Source: Actinomycetota bacterium
Lineage (GTDB): Bacteria; Actinomycetota; Acidimicrobiia; Acidimicrobiales; JAHWKP01
DNA: 16,033 nt
Assembly: GCA_019347775.1 (NCBI GenBank)
Contig: JAHWKP010000019.1
Coordinates: forward strand, 1-16,033
Direction of reading: 5' to 3'
A program made the position numbers and the translations under genes. Within the stretch, counting starts at the first letter, position 1. Every line of letters starts with the position of its first letter. The notes under the pieces were generated by a model. The model did not search any database. It was not told the DNA's origin and saw only the letters and a program-made list of their open reading frames with translations. Shown here in pieces: positions 1 through 5,253 of this stretch.

Positions 1-1
1 A

Positions 2-265
2 CTGGAAGAAGCAATCCGCCGCCTGACCTCGTTTCCGGCCTCGCGGCTCAAAATCGAGCAACGCGGCCGGCTCCGGCCGGGCGACTACGCCGACGTAGTT
101 CTCTTCGATCCGGCGCGCATCCAGGATCATGCCACCTATGACGCGCCTCATCAATACGCCACCGGCGTGCAGCACGTCTTCGTCAACGGCATCCAGGTGT
201 TGCGCGACGGCGAGCACACCGGCACCTTCTCGGGCCGTGCCATCGCGGGCCGAGGCCGCAGATAG
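2..265 (+). CDS. N-acyl-D-amino-acid deacylase (D-aminoacylase), C-terminal fragment
   Basis: Only the last 87 codons are in the window; the gene begins upstream of base 1. The reading frame from base 2 to the TAG at 263-265 carries the typical C-terminal segment of the D-aminoacylase group of the amidohydrolase superfamily: RGRLRPGDYADVVLFDP, then THE-like spacing to APHQYATGVQHVFVNG and a final DGEHTGTFSGRA. In this family that segment is the small beta-sandwich domain following the metal-dependent TIM barrel, which hydrolyses N-acyl-D-amino acids (or D-amino-acid dipeptide-like substrates) to free D-amino acids. The metal-binding and catalytic residues lie outside the window, so activity cannot be judged. 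The next gene, a tRNA on the opposite strand, begins 15 bases after the stop. Family assignment is firm, exact substrate is not. Confidence 0.85.
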   Translation: MEEAIRRLTSFPASRLKIEQRGRLRPGDYADVVLFDPARIQDHATYDAPHQYATGVQHVFVNGIQVLRDGEHTGTFSGRAIAGRGRR

Positions 266-280
266 CCCTGCCCGCTTGAG

Positions 281-354
281 TGGGCGCGAGAGGACTCGAA
301 CCTCTGACCTCTGCCGTGTGAAGGCAGCGCTCTAACCGACTGAGCCACGCGCCC
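281..354 (-). tRNA. tRNA-Val, anticodon CAC
   Basis: Read on the minus strand, the 74 bases fold as a complete tRNA: acceptor GGGCGCG paired with CGCGCCC and discriminator A, D stem GCTC/GAGC, anticodon stem CTGCC/GGCAG around the loop TTCACAC, and T arm AGAGG-TTCGAGT-CCTCT. The centre of the seven-base loop gives anticodon CAC, reading valine codon GTG. No CCA is encoded at the 3' end, so it must be added by the CCA-adding enzyme. It lies directly downstream of, and on the same strand as, the ferritin-like gene, 39 bases after that gene's stop. Confidence 0.96.
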
Positions 355-373
355 GCGTGGAGCCGCCATGGTA

Positions 374-387
374 CCGGCGGGCGCCGG
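374..387 (-). terminator. Weak hairpin after the ferritin-like gene
   Basis: A CCGGC / GCCGG stem with a four-base loop lies 6 bases beyond the stop of the ferritin-like gene and 20 bases before the tRNA. There is no T-run after it in either direction, so it is at best a weak or factor-dependent terminator, and read-through into the tRNA is plausible. Confidence 0.25.
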
Positions 388-392
388 CGAAG

Positions 393-812
393 CTAGGCGC
401 CTAGAGCGGACTGCAGCTCGCGCACGTGGTCCTGGGTCTGGGTCAGCAGCGGGCGCAACACCTCGGCCACGTCAGCGAGGCCGAGCTCATGGGCCTGCTC
501 CACCCGCTCCCGGTACCGCTCGAGCTGGTTTTCCTCGAGTTCAAGATCCAACTTCAGGGCCGCCTGGGCATCGCCGCGAGAATCGGGGACATCAGGAACA
601 CTGCAGACCGGCGATCCACCTAGGAAGTCGATCTGCTCGGCCAGGGTGAGCGCATGCTCCAACTCCTGACTCAGGTGCGAGCGCAACTCTTCCACCGTGC
701 TCACGTACTCCGGTCCGGTCATGGTTGCGATGTGGCGGGTGTACTGCACGATCGACTTGAACTCCAGCGCCAGGTCTTCGTTTAGAAGGTCTACGAACGA
801 GGGCTTGTCCAT
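393..812 (-). CDS. Ferritin-like (bacterioferritin-type) four-helix protein
   Basis: The 139-residue all-helical protein has the bacterioferritin pattern: E17 in helix A (LALEFKSIVQYTRH), the E50-L-E-H53 motif in helix B (SQELEHALTLAEQIDFLGGSP), E93/E94 in helix C and H129 in helix D. Such proteins bind a di-iron centre and oxidise or store iron in the cytoplasm. Two things are off. The helix D glutamate expected three residues before H129 (E127 of E. coli Bfr) is T126, and the haem-ligand methionine position next to E50 is leucine. It is therefore unlikely to bind haem, and its ferroxidase site is altered. It is slightly shorter than the usual ~155 residues. The ATG start at 812 is preceded by GGAGA seven bases upstream, and a sigma-B/F-like promoter motif lies at 851-875. 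It diverges from the glycosyltransferase gene. Confidence 0.85.
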   Translation of the reverse strand: MDKPSFVDLLNEDLALEFKSIVQYTRHIATMTGPEYVSTVEELRSHLSQELEHALTLAEQIDFLGGSPVCSVPDVPDSRGDAQAALKLDLELEENQLERYRERVEQAHELGLADVAEVLRPLLTQTQDHVRELQSALGA

Positions 813-850
813 TCAGCGTCTCCGAGTCTCGGGGGCCGTCACTCCATACC

Positions 851-875
851 TACCCAAGCCACGCCTCGCCGAACT
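851..875 (-). promoter_or_regulatory. Possible sigma-F/sigma-B-type promoter for the ferritin-like gene
   Basis: On the minus strand AGTTC, 15 bases, then GGGTA. This resembles the actinobacterial general-stress consensus GGTTT-N15-17-GGGTA, with GTT and GGGTA conserved but the -35 otherwise imperfect. Transcription would begin near 843, leaving a leader of about 30 bases containing the GGAGA site. The same motif in a better form stands before the CsbD gene. Confidence 0.4.
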
Positions 876-917
876 CTCCGCGCGCCTCCACCGGTCGAGC
901 AGTGATTGACTCTTGAC

Positions 918-1937
918 GTGCGCATCGCCTTGATCGCCCCTCCCTGGACGCCCGTACCGCCGGAGCTATACGGTGGCATCGAGCTAGTCATCGACCGCCT
1001 TGCCCGCGGTTTCGATCGGCTGGGCCACGAGGTGCTGCTTTTCACGACTGGGGAATCCACCTGTCCCGTGCCTAAGGCGTCGGTGCTTGCCCACGCCGAG
1101 GGTCAGCGCATCGGCGCCGCCGTCCCAGAGCTCCGTCACGCGCTAGCGGCCTACGAAGCCGTTCAGGACTACGACATCGTCCACGACCACACCATCGTGG
1201 GGCCCTTCCTGGCCGAACGCTTCCCAGATCTGCCGGTGGTCACCACCATCCACGGGGATCTCGAGGGAGAGCTGGCGCACCTCTACGGGCCCATCGCCGA
1301 CCGGGTGCCGCTCATCGCCATCTCTAAGTCTCAGTGCGTGCCCGTCCCCGATCTCCCGGTCGCCCGCGTCATCCACCACGGACTCGACGCCGTCGATTTT
1401 CCGTTCGGCGCTCTCGACGGTGGCTACTGCCTGTTCCTAGGAAGGATGTCGCCCGACAAGGGCGCCCACCGCGCTATAGCGGCCGCTCGCAAGGCGGGGG
1501 TCGGGCTGAAGATGGCGGCCAAGATGCGCGAGCCGGCGGAGATGGAGTACTTCGAGAACGAGGTCGAGCCGCTCCTGGGCGAGGGCATCGAGTACCTCGG
1601 TGAGGTGCCGCATCACCAGAAGCTCGAGCTCCTGGCCGGCGCCCGGGCCCTGCTGTTCCCGATCAGGTGGCGGGAGCCGTTCGGCATGGTGATGATCGAG
1701 GCCATGGCCTGCGGCACCCCCGTGATCGCATTTCCCGAAGGCGCGGTTCCCGAGGTGGTCGAGGACGGAAAGACCGGGTTCCTGGTCGACGATGAGGCGG
1801 AGATGGCCGACGCCATCAACCGGGTCAACGAGCTGGAGCGCTCCGATTGCCGCGCCGCGGTCGAGGGCTACTTCTCGACTGACCGCATGGTCGCCGAGCA
1901 CATCGAGCTGTTCGAAACCATCCTCGACTCGCGCTAG
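918..1937 (+). CDS. GT4-family glycosyltransferase (GT-B fold)
   Basis: The product is 339 residues long. It transfers a sugar from a nucleotide-sugar donor to an unknown acceptor at the cytoplasmic face. The N-terminal Rossmann half opens MRIALIAPPWTPVPPELYGG, with the YGG acceptor loop at 18-20. The C-terminal half has LFLGRMSPDKG at 172-182 and the GT4 E-x7-E motif at E253-PFGMVMI-E261, followed by ACGTPVIAF and a GKTGFLV segment, which bind the donor. I chose the GTG at 918 because GT4 proteins start exactly at this MRIALIAPPW strand; a TTG at 906 in the same frame would add four residues. Neither start has a good ribosome binding site. The gene stands alone, diverging from the ferritin-like gene, and its TAG overlaps the amidase stop in a shared CTAG. 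The acceptor cannot be inferred. Confidence 0.9.
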   Translation: MRIALIAPPWTPVPPELYGGIELVIDRLARGFDRLGHEVLLFTTGESTCPVPKASVLAHAEGQRIGAAVPELRHALAAYEAVQDYDIVHDHTIVGPFLAERFPDLPVVTTIHGDLEGELAHLYGPIADRVPLIAISKSQCVPVPDLPVARVIHHGLDAVDFPFGALDGGYCLFLGRMSPDKGAHRAIAAARKAGVGLKMAAKMREPAEMEYFENEVEPLLGEGIEYLGEVPHHQKLELLAGARALLFPIRWREPFGMVMIEAMACGTPVIAFPEGAVPEVVEDGKTGFLVDDEAEMADAINRVNELERSDCRAAVEGYFSTDRMVAEHIELFETILDSR

Positions 1938-3313
1938 GGCGGGAAGGGGGCCGGACGCATCACGCCCAAGGCGTCCTCGATCGCCGCCATGGCGCGCAGC
2001 ACTACGAGGTCTCCGTGTTGGGGGCCGATGATCTGCAACCCGACGGGAAGTCCGCCGGTCGTGTACCCCGCACAAACCGTTCCTGCCGGCGACCGGGTCA
2101 TGTTGAACGGATAGGTGAAGCGCACCCAGTTGGGATCGGGCTCTCCGTTGATGAGGCCATCCTCGCCAATCAACGGTGCCGGTGCAGCGGTAGTAGGGCA
2201 GAGAAGCAATCGCGACCGGCGGAACAACTCGACGAGGCGCACGTTCAGGCGGTGACACTCGTCCTCGGCCCGCACCAGGTCGACCACGGTCTGGTGCGCG
2301 GTGAACTCGAGCAGGGCGCGCAGGTCGGGGTCCACCCGCTCCCATGCCTCGGTGCCTTCGAGGCCGGAGAGGCTGCGGCGGTTGTAGGCGTTGGTCAGGC
2401 TCAGCCACGCGAAGACAGGGTCTTCGCCGAACACCGACTCGACCTCCTCAACCTCGACGCCCAGGGACTCGAGCTGCGACACGGCTGCCGCGCAGACCCG
2501 CGCCACCTCGGCGTCGACCGGGGCGTATCCGAGCGTTGGTGACCAAATGACGCGGCTGGGAAGACCGGGCTCGGCCGCCGCCACCGCCCAGGACGACTCG
2601 GGCAGCGGCAAGGACCTGAGATCGGTGGGGTCCGGTCCGATCACGGCGTCGAGGGCTAGCGCCGTGCCGCGAGTCGTCCGCGACATCGGTCCCCGGCTGT
2701 CGAGGTCGTGCCAGCTCGGTGGTTCGGAACCTCCGTGGGGCACGCGGCCGAGCGACGGCTTGAATCCTGAGAACCCGCAGAGGGCGGCTGGGATACGGAT
2801 GGAGCCCCCGCCGTCAGATCCGGTGGCCAGCGGAACCATCCCGGCCGCGACCGCGGCCGCGCTGCCGCCCGACGACCCACCTGGTGAGCGAGTGACGTCC
2901 CAGGGGTTCCGAGTCACCCCGAAACGCCGATTCTGGGTCCGCCCCGCGAACCCGAGCTCGGGCGTATTGGTTTTGCCCACCACGATCGCCCCGGCCGCCT
3001 TCAGCCGGGCAACGTGGGTGGAATCCTCTTTGGCCGGCGGGAGCTCCGATGGTCCGAGGGCGGCAGAGCCGAAGGAGGTCGGCAACCCCGCCGCCTCTTC
3101 GAGGTCCTTGACGAGCAGCGGCACGCCGGCGAGCGATCCAACTCGCTCCCCTGCGGCGACGCGGCGGTCGAGCTCCCCTGCTGCAGTCAAGGCGGCCTCG
3201 TCGTTGCGCGCCACCACCACGTTCAGGTCAGGGTTGTGGCGGTCGATGGCATCGAGCGAGGCCTGGACGACTTCCGCGGCCGAGAGGCGCCGGGTCGTGA
3301 TCATGGCTACCAC
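1934..3313 (-). CDS. Amidase-signature hydrolase (amidase / GatA-like family)
   Basis: A full-length (459-residue) member of the amidase signature family. The Ser-cisSer-Lys triad is visible: K69 in GVPLLVKD, S147 in the SPGGSSGGS block, and the nucleophile S171 in TGSDGGGSIRIPA. VGKTNTPELGFAG and the C-terminal TVCAGYTTGGLPVGLQIIGP block are also typical. It hydrolyses an amide or a related carboxylic bond; substrate specificity is not readable. There are no gatB or gatC neighbours, so a general amidase is likelier than a glutamyl-tRNA amidotransferase subunit. The start is uncertain. The first usable codon is GTG at 3313, with ATG at 3304 the alternative, and neither has a Shine-Dalgarno. 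Family-like coding continues upstream of the GTG to about 3343 without a standard start codon. It ends against the glycosyltransferase gene in a shared CTAG. Confidence 0.9.
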   Translation of the reverse strand: MVAMITTRRLSAAEVVQASLDAIDRHNPDLNVVVARNDEAALTAAGELDRRVAAGERVGSLAGVPLLVKDLEEAAGLPTSFGSAALGPSELPPAKEDSTHVARLKAAGAIVVGKTNTPELGFAGRTQNRRFGVTRNPWDVTRSPGGSSGGSAAAVAAGMVPLATGSDGGGSIRIPAALCGFSGFKPSLGRVPHGGSEPPSWHDLDSRGPMSRTTRGTALALDAVIGPDPTDLRSLPLPESSWAVAAAEPGLPSRVIWSPTLGYAPVDAEVARVCAAAVSQLESLGVEVEEVESVFGEDPVFAWLSLTNAYNRRSLSGLEGTEAWERVDPDLRALLEFTAHQTVVDLVRAEDECHRLNVRLVELFRRSRLLLCPTTAAPAPLIGEDGLINGEPDPNWVRFTYPFNMTRSPAGTVCAGYTTGGLPVGLQIIGPQHGDLVVLRAMAAIEDALGVMRPAPFPP

Positions 3314-3364
3314 GTCGTCGATGCTGGTCTCTCGGAAATCGATGGCCCGATCCTAGGTAGCGGG

Positions 3365-3391
3365 GGTTTTGGGTGACACGGGCCGTGGGTA
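3365..3391 (+). promoter_or_regulatory. Sigma-F/sigma-B-type stress promoter for the CsbD gene
   Basis: GGTTT at 3365-3369, a 17-base spacer and GGGTA at 3387-3391 match the known actinobacterial general-stress consensus GGTTT-N15-17-GGGTA. Transcription would start about 6-8 bases later, only a few bases before the ATG at 3402. That fits the absence of a ribosome binding site. CsbD genes are known general-stress regulon members in Bacillus, which supports the reading. Confidence 0.65.
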
Positions 3392-3401
3392 CTCAATCAC
3401 C

Positions 3402-3569
3402 ATGCCTACCGGAGATGAACTGAAGGGCCGCACCAAAGAGGCGGCCGGAGACCTGACCGACGACGACGAACTGAAGCGTGAAGGCAAGCTCGATCGGGCG
3501 AAGGGCGAGGTCAAGGAAAAGATCGACAAGGCAGCCGACAAGGTCAAGGACTGGACCGACAGGGACTAA
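3402..3569 (+). CDS. CsbD-family stress protein
   Basis: A 55-residue, highly charged protein with the CsbD pattern: an N-terminal DELKGRTKEAAGDLT repeat unit followed by REGKLDRAKGEVKEKIDKAADKVKDW. The family is a small, soluble helical or partly disordered stress protein whose biochemical role is unknown; in Bacillus subtilis csbD is controlled by sigma-B. The ATG at 3402 gives the usual family N-terminus (MPTGDELKG); an in-frame extension back to 3369 looks unlike the family. No Shine-Dalgarno is present, consistent with a very short or absent leader from the promoter at 3365-3391. It converges on the Hsp20 gene across a hairpin terminator, so two stress proteins sit tail to tail. Confidence 0.93.
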   Translation: MPTGDELKGRTKEAAGDLTDDDELKREGKLDRAKGEVKEKIDKAADKVKDWTDRD

Positions 3570-3590
3570 CCCGCCAGTCTCGCCAGACGT

Positions 3591-3627
3591 CAAGGGGGCC
3601 GCACGCTAACGGCGGGCGGCCCCTTTG
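3591..3627. terminator. Bidirectional hairpin terminator between CsbD and Hsp20 genes
   Basis: The arm 3591-3602 (CAAGGGGGCCGC) pairs with 3616-3627 (GCGGCCCCTTTG) over 12 positions, with one G-T wobble and a 13-base loop. It lies 21 bases after the CsbD stop and 55 bases after the Hsp20 stop. The short T-run is inside the stem, so it is not a textbook intrinsic terminator. The strength and placement between convergent genes still make a shared terminator the best reading. Confidence 0.7.
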
Positions 3628-3682
3628 TCGCGTCCTGGGGCGTGCCGGCGGCGGACGCGCGCCGGCCTTGTGGTCCGCCTAA

Positions 3683-4120
3683 TCAGCTGGCGATGGACTC
3701 GACCGGCTGGGGGCCGGCGCCGGCGCCGCCCGTGGTGACCTCCACCTTGCGGGGCTTGGCCTGTTCGGCCACCGGCACGCTCAGCGTGAGCACGCCGTTG
3801 TCGTAGTTGGCCCGGATGCCGCCCGGGTCGAGGCCCTCGCCGAGGAACAGCTGGCGGCTGAACCGGCCCTGGGGCCGCTCGGCCACGACGACCTCTAGGT
3901 CTTCGGTCTGGGGCCAACGGCGTTCGGCAGTAACGGTAACCACGTTCTTTTCCGACGTGAGATCGATCGAGCCTGGGTCCACCCCCGGCAGATCGAAATG
4001 AATCGTGAACTCGTCGCCCTTCCGGTAGGCGTCCATCGCCATCGTGGGCTGGCGGCTCTGGGCCGGGTTCTGATCGGCCAGACGCTCCAACTCCCGGAAC
4101 GGGTCGAAGCGCATCAGCAT
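3683..4120 (-). CDS. Hsp20 / alpha-crystallin small heat-shock protein
   Basis: A 145-residue small heat-shock protein, an ATP-independent holdase that binds unfolding proteins in the cytoplasm. The alpha-crystallin domain spans about 28-118, with the DLPGVDPGSIDL strand near 43-54 and the conserved NGVLTLSVP at 108-116. The C-terminal V-x-V (KVEVTT, 126-128) replaces the usual I-x-I that drives oligomer assembly, followed by a Gly/Ala-rich flexible tail. The N-terminal MLMRFDPFRELERL motif fixes the start at ATG 4120, which is preceded by AAGGAGAGG at good spacing; an in-frame reading back to 4225 is upstream leader, not protein. A TTGAAA-N17-CATATT promoter with an overlapping inverted repeat lies at 4204-4235, suggesting repressor control. 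It converges on CsbD. Confidence 0.95.
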   Translation of the reverse strand: MLMRFDPFRELERLADQNPAQSRQPTMAMDAYRKGDEFTIHFDLPGVDPGSIDLTSEKNVVTVTAERRWPQTEDLEVVVAERPQGRFSRQLFLGEGLDPGGIRANYDNGVLTLSVPVAEQAKPRKVEVTTGGAGAGPQPVESIAS

Positions 4121-4203
4121 CTGTTTCCTCTCCTTCCTTTTGGATCCTGTGGCACTCCGAGGCCGCCGAGGCGGCACCCGGATTTTACCGAGTCGGCGCA
4201 AGA

Positions 4204-4232
4204 AATATGCGCGTCCGGCACTCAAATTTCAA
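4204..4232 (-). promoter_or_regulatory. Sigma-70-like promoter for the Hsp20 gene
   Basis: On the minus strand TTGAAA (4232-4227), a 17-base spacer and CATATT (4209-4204). Both hexamers are good for a high-GC genome, and this is one of the few AT-rich patches in the window. Predicted start of transcription is near 4197, giving a leader of roughly 75 bases before the Hsp20 ATG. Confidence 0.55.
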
Positions 4233-4235
4233 GTG
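4219..4235. promoter_or_regulatory. Inverted repeat overlapping the Hsp20 -35 box (candidate heat-shock operator)
   Basis: The 17 bases CACTCAAATTTCAAGTG are an imperfect palindrome centred at 4227: CACT..AA against TT..AGTG. It covers the -35 hexamer of the Hsp20 promoter, where a repressor would block polymerase. It contains CACTC-like and ACTCAA-like half-sites reminiscent of CIRCE (HrcA) and HAIR (HspR), but the spacing fits neither consensus, so the regulator is left open. Confidence 0.4.
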
Positions 4236-4462
4236 GCAAAGCCGTCGAAGCCGGGCGTCGTATACGGCGCGCCGCGACCGGCCGGACGCCGCCGCTAACC
4301 TGTCGGCGTGTACGTGGAGAGAGGCGCCCCCAGCATCTACATGGGAACCACCCCTCACTACGTCCGCGATGAGGGCTGTACGGGCCTTCCTGCCTAACGA
4401 CGCAGATCCCGTATCCCACAGCCGGGGCGCCGAGCGCCCACCCTCATCGAAAGGAGCGTCCC
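4236..4462. other. Leader/promoter region upstream of the mec operon
   Basis: Together with the Hsp20 leader, 4121-4462 is the longest stretch without a confident gene. The Hsp20 promoter and operator take up 4121-4235. The remainder holds a possible -10 box TAACCT at 4296-4301, with a GTG six bases later that opens a 29-codon ORF (4308-4397). It also holds a GGGCGC-CGA-GCGCCC hairpin at 4425-4439 just before the Shine-Dalgarno of the mec leader ORF. No good -35 hexamer was found. A long reading frame that covers it (4207-4842, +) is a shadow overlapping mec in another frame. Confidence 0.4.
4425..4439 (+). repeat. Hairpin ahead of the mec leader ORF ribosome binding site
   Basis: GGGCGC (4425-4430) and GCGCCC (4434-4439) form a perfect six-pair stem with a three-base loop, ending ten bases before the AAAGGAG at 4450-4456. 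No T-run follows, so it is not a terminator by itself. It could influence access to the ribosome binding site or be the remnant of an attenuator; neither is shown. Confidence 0.35.
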
Positions 4463-4540
4463 TTGACGCAATCTTCCTCTGCCATCCGTCTGGTCATTGC
4501 GGACTCCACCGCCTCGGACTGGCAGACCGGCGCGAACTGA
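4463..4540 (+). CDS. Small leader ORF (25 aa) at the head of the mec-cysO-cysM operon
   Basis: TTG at 4463 is preceded by AAAGGAG with ideal six-base spacing, and the frame runs 25 codons to TGA at 4538-4540. The product begins MTQSSSAIRLVIADST and ends ASDWQTGAN. Codon choice is coding-like: 20 of 25 third positions are G or C. I do not recognise the peptide; it has no cysteine, so it is not a classic polycysteine attenuator. The mec gene, which has no Shine-Dalgarno of its own, starts three bases after the TGA in the same reading frame. Its translation is therefore probably coupled to this ORF by termination and re-initiation. The alternative is that this is an old N-terminal part of Mec now cut off by the TGA. 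Confidence 0.5.
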   Translation: MTQSSSAIRLVIADSTASDWQTGAN

Positions 4541-4543
4541 CCC

Positions 4544-4969
4544 GTGCTGACCATGACCCCCGAAGTCCGCGACCAGATCGTCGAGCACTGCCTGGCCGGG
4601 CGTCCCGAGGAGGCCTGCGGACTGTTGGGGGGCGTCGTCAACGGCGACACCGCGGAGGCGACCGTCTGCTATCCGGGACGCAACCTTGCCGCCTCGCGCA
4701 CCCTGTACGAACTCGACCCCAAAGACCACCTGCTGGCCGACCGTCATGCGGAGCAACACGGACTCGAGATTGTCGGCGTGTTCCACTCCCACACCCACAC
4801 CGAGGCCTATCCCTCCCCGACCGACGTCGCCCGTGCCCCTGACCCGTTCTGGCACTACGTGCTCGTCTCGTTGAAGGACGACGAGACGGTGCTACGCAGC
4901 TTTCGAATCCGCGATGGACAGATCACCGAAGAACAGCTCGAAACCCCGACCCTCATAGGAGAACTCTGA
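4544..4969 (+). CDS. mec: Mec, CysO-cysteine peptidase (JAMM metalloprotease)
   Basis: A 141-residue JAMM/MPN zinc metallopeptidase that cleaves cysteine from the C-terminus of the CysO-cysteine adduct, the last step of the protein-thiocarboxylate cysteine pathway described in Mycobacterium tuberculosis. The JAMM signature is complete: catalytic E23 in PEEACGLLGG, then HSHTHTEAYPSPTD at 81-94 supplying H81, H83, S91 and the zinc-binding D94. This block closely resembles the mycobacterial Mec sequence. The start may be GTG 4544 or ATG 4553; neither has a Shine-Dalgarno, and the leader ORF stops just upstream. The TGA abuts the ATG of cysO, with AGGAGA placed in the last mec codons. Function is confident because of both motif and gene order. 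Confidence 0.95.
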   Translation: MLTMTPEVRDQIVEHCLAGRPEEACGLLGGVVNGDTAEATVCYPGRNLAASRTLYELDPKDHLLADRHAEQHGLEIVGVFHSHTHTEAYPSPTDVARAPDPFWHYVLVSLKDDETVLRSFRIRDGQITEEQLETPTLIGEL

Positions 4970-5245
4970 ATGCCCGTCACCATCAAACTTCCCACGGTCC
5001 TGCGCCCCCATACCGGAGGGGAGAAACAGGTCGAAGCCGCGGGCGGAACAGTCGGCGAGGTGATCGGCGATCTGGTGGATCGCTTCCCCGCACTGGAGGA
5101 CCAGCTCTTTGAGTCCGAGAAGTCGTTGCGCCGCTTCGTCAACGTGTACCTGAACGACGACGACATCCGCTATGTCGGTGGACTCGAGGCTGGCGTCTCC
5201 GACGGAGACCGCGTGACGATCCTGCCTGCTGTCGCCGGAGGCTGA
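4970..5245 (+). CDS. cysO: CysO, ubiquitin-like sulfur carrier protein
   Basis: A 91-residue beta-grasp (ThiS/MoaD-type) sulfur carrier. The Gly-Gly C-terminus (ILPAVAGG) is adenylated and converted to a thiocarboxylate by an E1-like enzyme outside this window. The thiocarboxylate is the sulfur donor for CysM. The family features are MPVTIKLPTVLRPHTGGEKQ at the start, the helix TVGEVIGDLVDRFPAL near 27-42, VNVYLNDDDIRYVGGL and GDRVTILPAVAGG at the end. Its ATG directly follows the mec stop, with AGGAGA about eight bases upstream. No MoeZ/ThiF-like activating enzyme is in the window, so that partner must be encoded elsewhere. Confidence 0.96.
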   Translation: MPVTIKLPTVLRPHTGGEKQVEAAGGTVGEVIGDLVDRFPALEDQLFESEKSLRRFVNVYLNDDDIRYVGGLEAGVSDGDRVTILPAVAGG

Positions 5246-5253
5246 GACCAGTC

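Noticed and set aside
2391..3356. Long plus-strand reading frame (321 codons) opposite the amidase gene
   Set aside because: It is the antisense shadow of a clear amidase-signature gene; the product is Ser/Arg/Pro-rich without any recognisable motif, as expected from G/C-biased third positions.
4121..4197. RNA thermometer in the Hsp20 leader (GCCGCC..GGCGGC hairpin plus CCTC segments facing the GGAGAGG site)
   Set aside because: The hairpin does not itself include the ribosome binding site, and the possible CCTC/GAGG pairing is short and not unique; not enough to call.
4121..4225. 35-residue N-terminal extension of Hsp20
   Set aside because: It spans the predicted promoter and leader; the strong AAGGAGAGG and the family N-terminus mark ATG 4120.
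4207..4842. 211-codon plus-strand frame upstream of and overlapping mec
   Set aside because: Its 3' half overlaps the confident mec gene in another frame, and its product is low-complexity and Arg-rich. It also covers the Hsp20 promoter.
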